This document shows positions 5,266 to 6,937 of a stretch of 6,937 bases of DNA, one piece after another. The notes beneath the pieces are model-generated. The model searched no databases. It worked only from the letters and a program-made list of their open reading frames with translations, and was not told the DNA's origin. The DNA comes from an uncultured Pseudanabaenaceae cyanobacterium (lineage in GTDB: Bacteria; Cyanobacteriota; Cyanobacteriia; PCC-9006; JAAUQQ01). Both the position numbers and the translations under genes were made by a program. The DNA lies in the NCBI GenBank assembly GCA_938015405.1, contig CALLPZ010000066.1, forward strand, positions 1 through 6,937, given 5' to 3'. Numbering within the stretch: position 1 is the first letter of the stretch; every line of letters starts with the position of its first letter.

Positions 5266-6645
5266 ATGCTCCCCTCCCCTCGTCGATATCACGTCACCAC
5301 CTTCGGCTGCCAAATGAACAAGGCAGACTCCGAACGCATGGCAGGCATCCTGGACGACATGGGTATGGTCTGGGAGGAAGACCCCTTGGCAGCAGACCTC
5401 GTTCTGTACAACACCTGCACCATCCGCGATAGTGCAGAGCAAAAGGTCTACTCCTACCTAGGGCGCCAGGCAAAACGAAAACAGGAAGACCCCAGTCTCA
5501 CCCTGATCGTGGCAGGCTGTGTTGCACAGCAAGAAGGCGAGACGCTACTACGTCGCGTACCAGAACTGGACTTGGTCATGGGGCCACAGCATGCCAATCG
5601 TCTCCAAGATTTGCTAGAAGACGTCTTCCAAGGTAACCAAGTGGTGGCTACCGAGCCCGTTCACATTATGGAAGACATCACCAAGCCTCGCCGGGATAGC
5701 GATGTCACGGCTTGGGTCAACGTCATTTATGGCTGCAACGAACGCTGCACCTACTGTGTCGTACCGGGGGTTCGTGGCCTAGAGCAATCCCGCACCCCCG
5801 AAGCCATTCGCACAGAAATGGAAGCCTTAGCCCAGCAAGGCTACAAAGAAATTACGCTGTTGGGACAAAATATCGATGCCTATGGCCGAGACCTACCAGG
5901 GTCCACCCCTGAAGGTCGCCATAAGCACACCCTCACAGACCTGCTCTACTTCGTCCATGACGTCCCAGGTATTGAGCGCATCCGCTTTGCCACCAGCCAT
6001 CCCCGCTACTTCACCGAGCGCCTGGTCAAGGCCTGTGCTGAACTGCCCAAGGTTTGTGAGCATTTCCACATTCCCTTCCAGTCTGGCAATAACGATATTC
6101 TCAAAGCAATGGGCCGGGGCTACACCCGCGAAAAGTATCGCCGCATCATCGACACCGTACGCCGCTACCTTCCCGATGCTTCCATTAGTGCCGATGTCAT
6201 TGTTGCCTTTCCGGGTGAAACCGAAGAGCAGTTCCAAGACACGCTCAGCCTGATGGAAGAGATCAACTTCGATCTAACCAATACGGCAGCCTACTCTCCC
6301 CGACCTGGAACACCGGCTGCAAACTGGGAGGGTCAACTTGCTGAAGAAGTCAAAATAGATCGCCTCCAACGCATCAATCACTTGGTCAGCAGCCAAGCAG
6401 CTGATCGCTCTCTTCGCTACCAAGACCGCATCGAAACCATTCTCGTAGAAGCTGAGAATCCCAAGAACCCGAGCCAGGTTATGGGCCGTACTCGCACCAA
6501 CCGCCTCACCTTCTTTAAAGGCGACATTACCGAACTTAAGGGCAAAATTGTCACGGTCAAAATCAACGAGGTGCGGCCCTTTAGCCTCACTGGAGAAATG
6601 CTCTCCGTTGCCGATGTGGAAAGGCCAATTGCAGCGATCGCTTAA
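5266..6645 (+). CDS. miaB: tRNA-2-methylthio-N6-dimethylallyladenosine synthase (MiaB)
   Basis: Complete 459-residue radical-SAM enzyme that adds a methylthio group to i6A37 of tRNAs reading UNN codons, giving ms2i6A37 and steadying codon pairing. Domains follow the family order. The N-terminal MTTase domain has three cluster-binding cysteines: C15 (FGCQMNK), C51 (YNTCTIRDSAEQK) and C85 (AGCVAQ). The radical-SAM barrel has the CxxxCxxC motif C157-C161-C164 (YGCNERCTYC) followed by VVPGVRG. A C-terminal TRAM RNA-binding domain spans about 384-447 (GRTRTNRLTFF within it). Both [4Fe-4S] sites are complete, and VVPGVRG with the TIRDSAEQK segment fits MiaB better than RimO or MtaB. The ATG at 5266 is chosen; a TTG two codons upstream is also in frame. 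The nearest AAGGA ends 19 bases before the ATG, too far for normal Shine-Dalgarno pairing. The gyrA terminator and a long gap suggest its own promoter. Confidence 0.95.
   Translation: MLPSPRRYHVTTFGCQMNKADSERMAGILDDMGMVWEEDPLAADLVLYNTCTIRDSAEQKVYSYLGRQAKRKQEDPSLTLIVAGCVAQQEGETLLRRVPELDLVMGPQHANRLQDLLEDVFQGNQVVATEPVHIMEDITKPRRDSDVTAWVNVIYGCNERCTYCVVPGVRGLEQSRTPEAIRTEMEALAQQGYKEITLLGQNIDAYGRDLPGSTPEGRHKHTLTDLLYFVHDVPGIERIRFATSHPRYFTERLVKACAELPKVCEHFHIPFQSGNNDILKAMGRGYTREKYRRIIDTVRRYLPDASISADVIVAFPGETEEQFQDTLSLMEEINFDLTNTAAYSPRPGTPAANWEGQLAEEVKIDRLQRINHLVSSQAADRSLRYQDRIETILVEAENPKNPSQVMGRTRTNRLTFFKGDITELKGKIVTVKINEVRPFSLTGEMLSVADVERPIAAIA
6634..6641. repeat. HIP1 palindrome GCGATCGC at the miaB 3' end
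   Basis: Exact match that supplies most of the last three codons of miaB (Ala-Ile-Ala); the stop codon begins two bases later. Confidence 0.9.
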
Positions 6646-6692
6646 GTCACCAGAACCAGAGCTTTGGGAGCATAAGACGGATTTGAGGCTCA

Positions 6693-6724
6693 TCCCCTAA
6701 CCATTGACAGAAGCCTCCCCTAAC
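6693..6724. repeat. 9-bp direct repeat TCCCCTAAC, two copies 23 bp apart
   Basis: Exact copies lie at 6693-6701 and 6716-6724 between miaB and the shared terminator. They have no known role; this may be remnant or low-complexity sequence. Confidence 0.45.
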
Positions 6725-6742
6725 AGGATGGTTTTAAACGGA

Positions 6743-6777
6743 AAAGCGGGACTGAGAAGATTTCTCAGTCCCGCTTT
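6743..6777. terminator. Bidirectional terminator between convergent miaB and glnB
   Basis: AAAGCGGGACTGAGAA (6743-6758) and TTCTCAGTCCCGCTTT (6762-6777) form a perfect 16-bp stem with a three-base loop. A-rich sequence on the left and T-rich sequence on the right give a short U-run to transcripts from either strand, slightly better for the - strand (glnB), where four U residues end the stem. It lies 97 bases after the miaB stop and 37 bases after the glnB stop. Confidence 0.88.
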
Positions 6778-6792
6778 CTAATACCAAGCAAT

Positions 6793-6805
6793 ACCGAATT
6801 TCGGT
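6793..6805. repeat. 13-bp dyad just after the glnB stop
   Basis: ACCGAA and TTCGGT flank a single T, nine bases beyond the glnB stop codon. It is too tight to fold well as RNA and has no known role. Confidence 0.4.
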
Positions 6806-6814
6806 TAGGCGAGC

Positions 6815-6937
6815 TTAAATCGCTTCTTGGTTCTTTTCACCGGTACGGATACGCACAATCTGATCAACAGGTGCAATAAAAATCTTACCGTCGCCAATCT
6901 CGCCCGTACGAGCCGCATTCACAATGCGGTCCACAAC
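6815..6937 (-). CDS. glnB: Nitrogen regulatory protein PII, C-terminal 40 residues only
   Basis: The frame read on - ends at TAA (6815-6817) and is open to the window edge, giving 40 residues. PII is the trimeric sensor of ATP/ADP and 2-oxoglutarate that tunes nitrogen assimilation. The visible part contains the PII C-terminal signature ARTGEIGDGKIF and then PVDQIVRIRTGEKN, ending in EAI. If the protein has the usual 112 residues, these are 73-112, placing G87, G89, K90, R101 and R103 at the nucleotide-binding positions, all present. The ending and the RIRTGEKN stretch resemble cyanobacterial GlnB rather than GlnK-like paralogues, though the deciding T-loop (including Ser49, phosphorylated in some cyanobacteria) is outside the window. 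The gene converges on miaB with a shared terminator. Confidence 0.92.
   Translation of the reverse strand, partial: VVDRIVNAARTGEIGDGKIFIAPVDQIVRIRTGEKNQEAI

Noticed and set aside
5194..5442. 82-codon frame on - over the miaB start
   Set aside because: Mostly antisense to the conserved N-terminal domain of MiaB and without family features.
6685..6717. GAGGCT/AGCCTC inverted repeat after miaB
   Set aside because: A six-base stem with a 21-base loop and no T-run; the strong hairpin at 6743 is the obvious terminator.
1..6937. CRISPR array, transposon, tRNA/rRNA or phage/defence cassette
   Set aside because: No regularly spaced repeats, transposase motifs, cloverleaf or effector domains were seen anywhere in the window; only the unseen N-terminus of the WD40 protein leaves such a possibility open.

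Overview
The window looks like ordinary chromosome from a cyanobacterium. Three things point there: five copies of the 8-bp palindrome GCGATCGC (HIP1), a GyrA and a MiaB of cyanobacterial type, and a partial glnB whose product ends in the way I recall for cyanobacterial PII proteins. I cannot name the genus from sequence alone.

Layout, left to right. (1) The 3' part of a WD40-repeat (beta-propeller) gene on +; its 5' end lies outside the window. (2) A convergent gene on - for a bacterial histone-deacetylase-family amidohydrolase. The two stop codons overlap in a shared CTAG. (3) A 336-bp divergent intergenic region holding the deacetylase ribosome-binding site, an 8-bp-stem hairpin, a 10-bp direct repeat and weak promoter candidates. 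(4) gyrA on +, the DNA gyrase A subunit of 906 residues, with two acidic low-complexity segments in the C-terminal half and a strong terminator after it. (5) A 378-bp gap with no supported gene. (6) miaB on +, the radical-SAM tRNA methylthiotransferase. (7) A 16-bp perfect hairpin that can serve as a shared terminator for convergent miaB and glnB. (8) The last 40 codons of glnB on -, running off the right edge.

The complete genes are housekeeping functions: DNA supercoiling (gyrA), tRNA A37 modification (miaB) and a deacetylase that may act on protein or polyamine substrates. Partial glnB belongs to carbon/nitrogen signalling. They are not an obvious pathway or operon: the directions are + - + + -, and wide gaps or terminators separate most of them. 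The WD40 gene is lower in GC in the lines I sampled and is the most accessory-looking part. I see no transposase, CRISPR array, tRNA, rRNA or phage gene, and no convincing evidence of a previously undescribed system. The observations most worth checking are the acidic repeats of GyrA, the deacetylase leader hairpin with its direct repeats, the overlapping convergent stops, and the unseen N-terminus of the WD40 protein.
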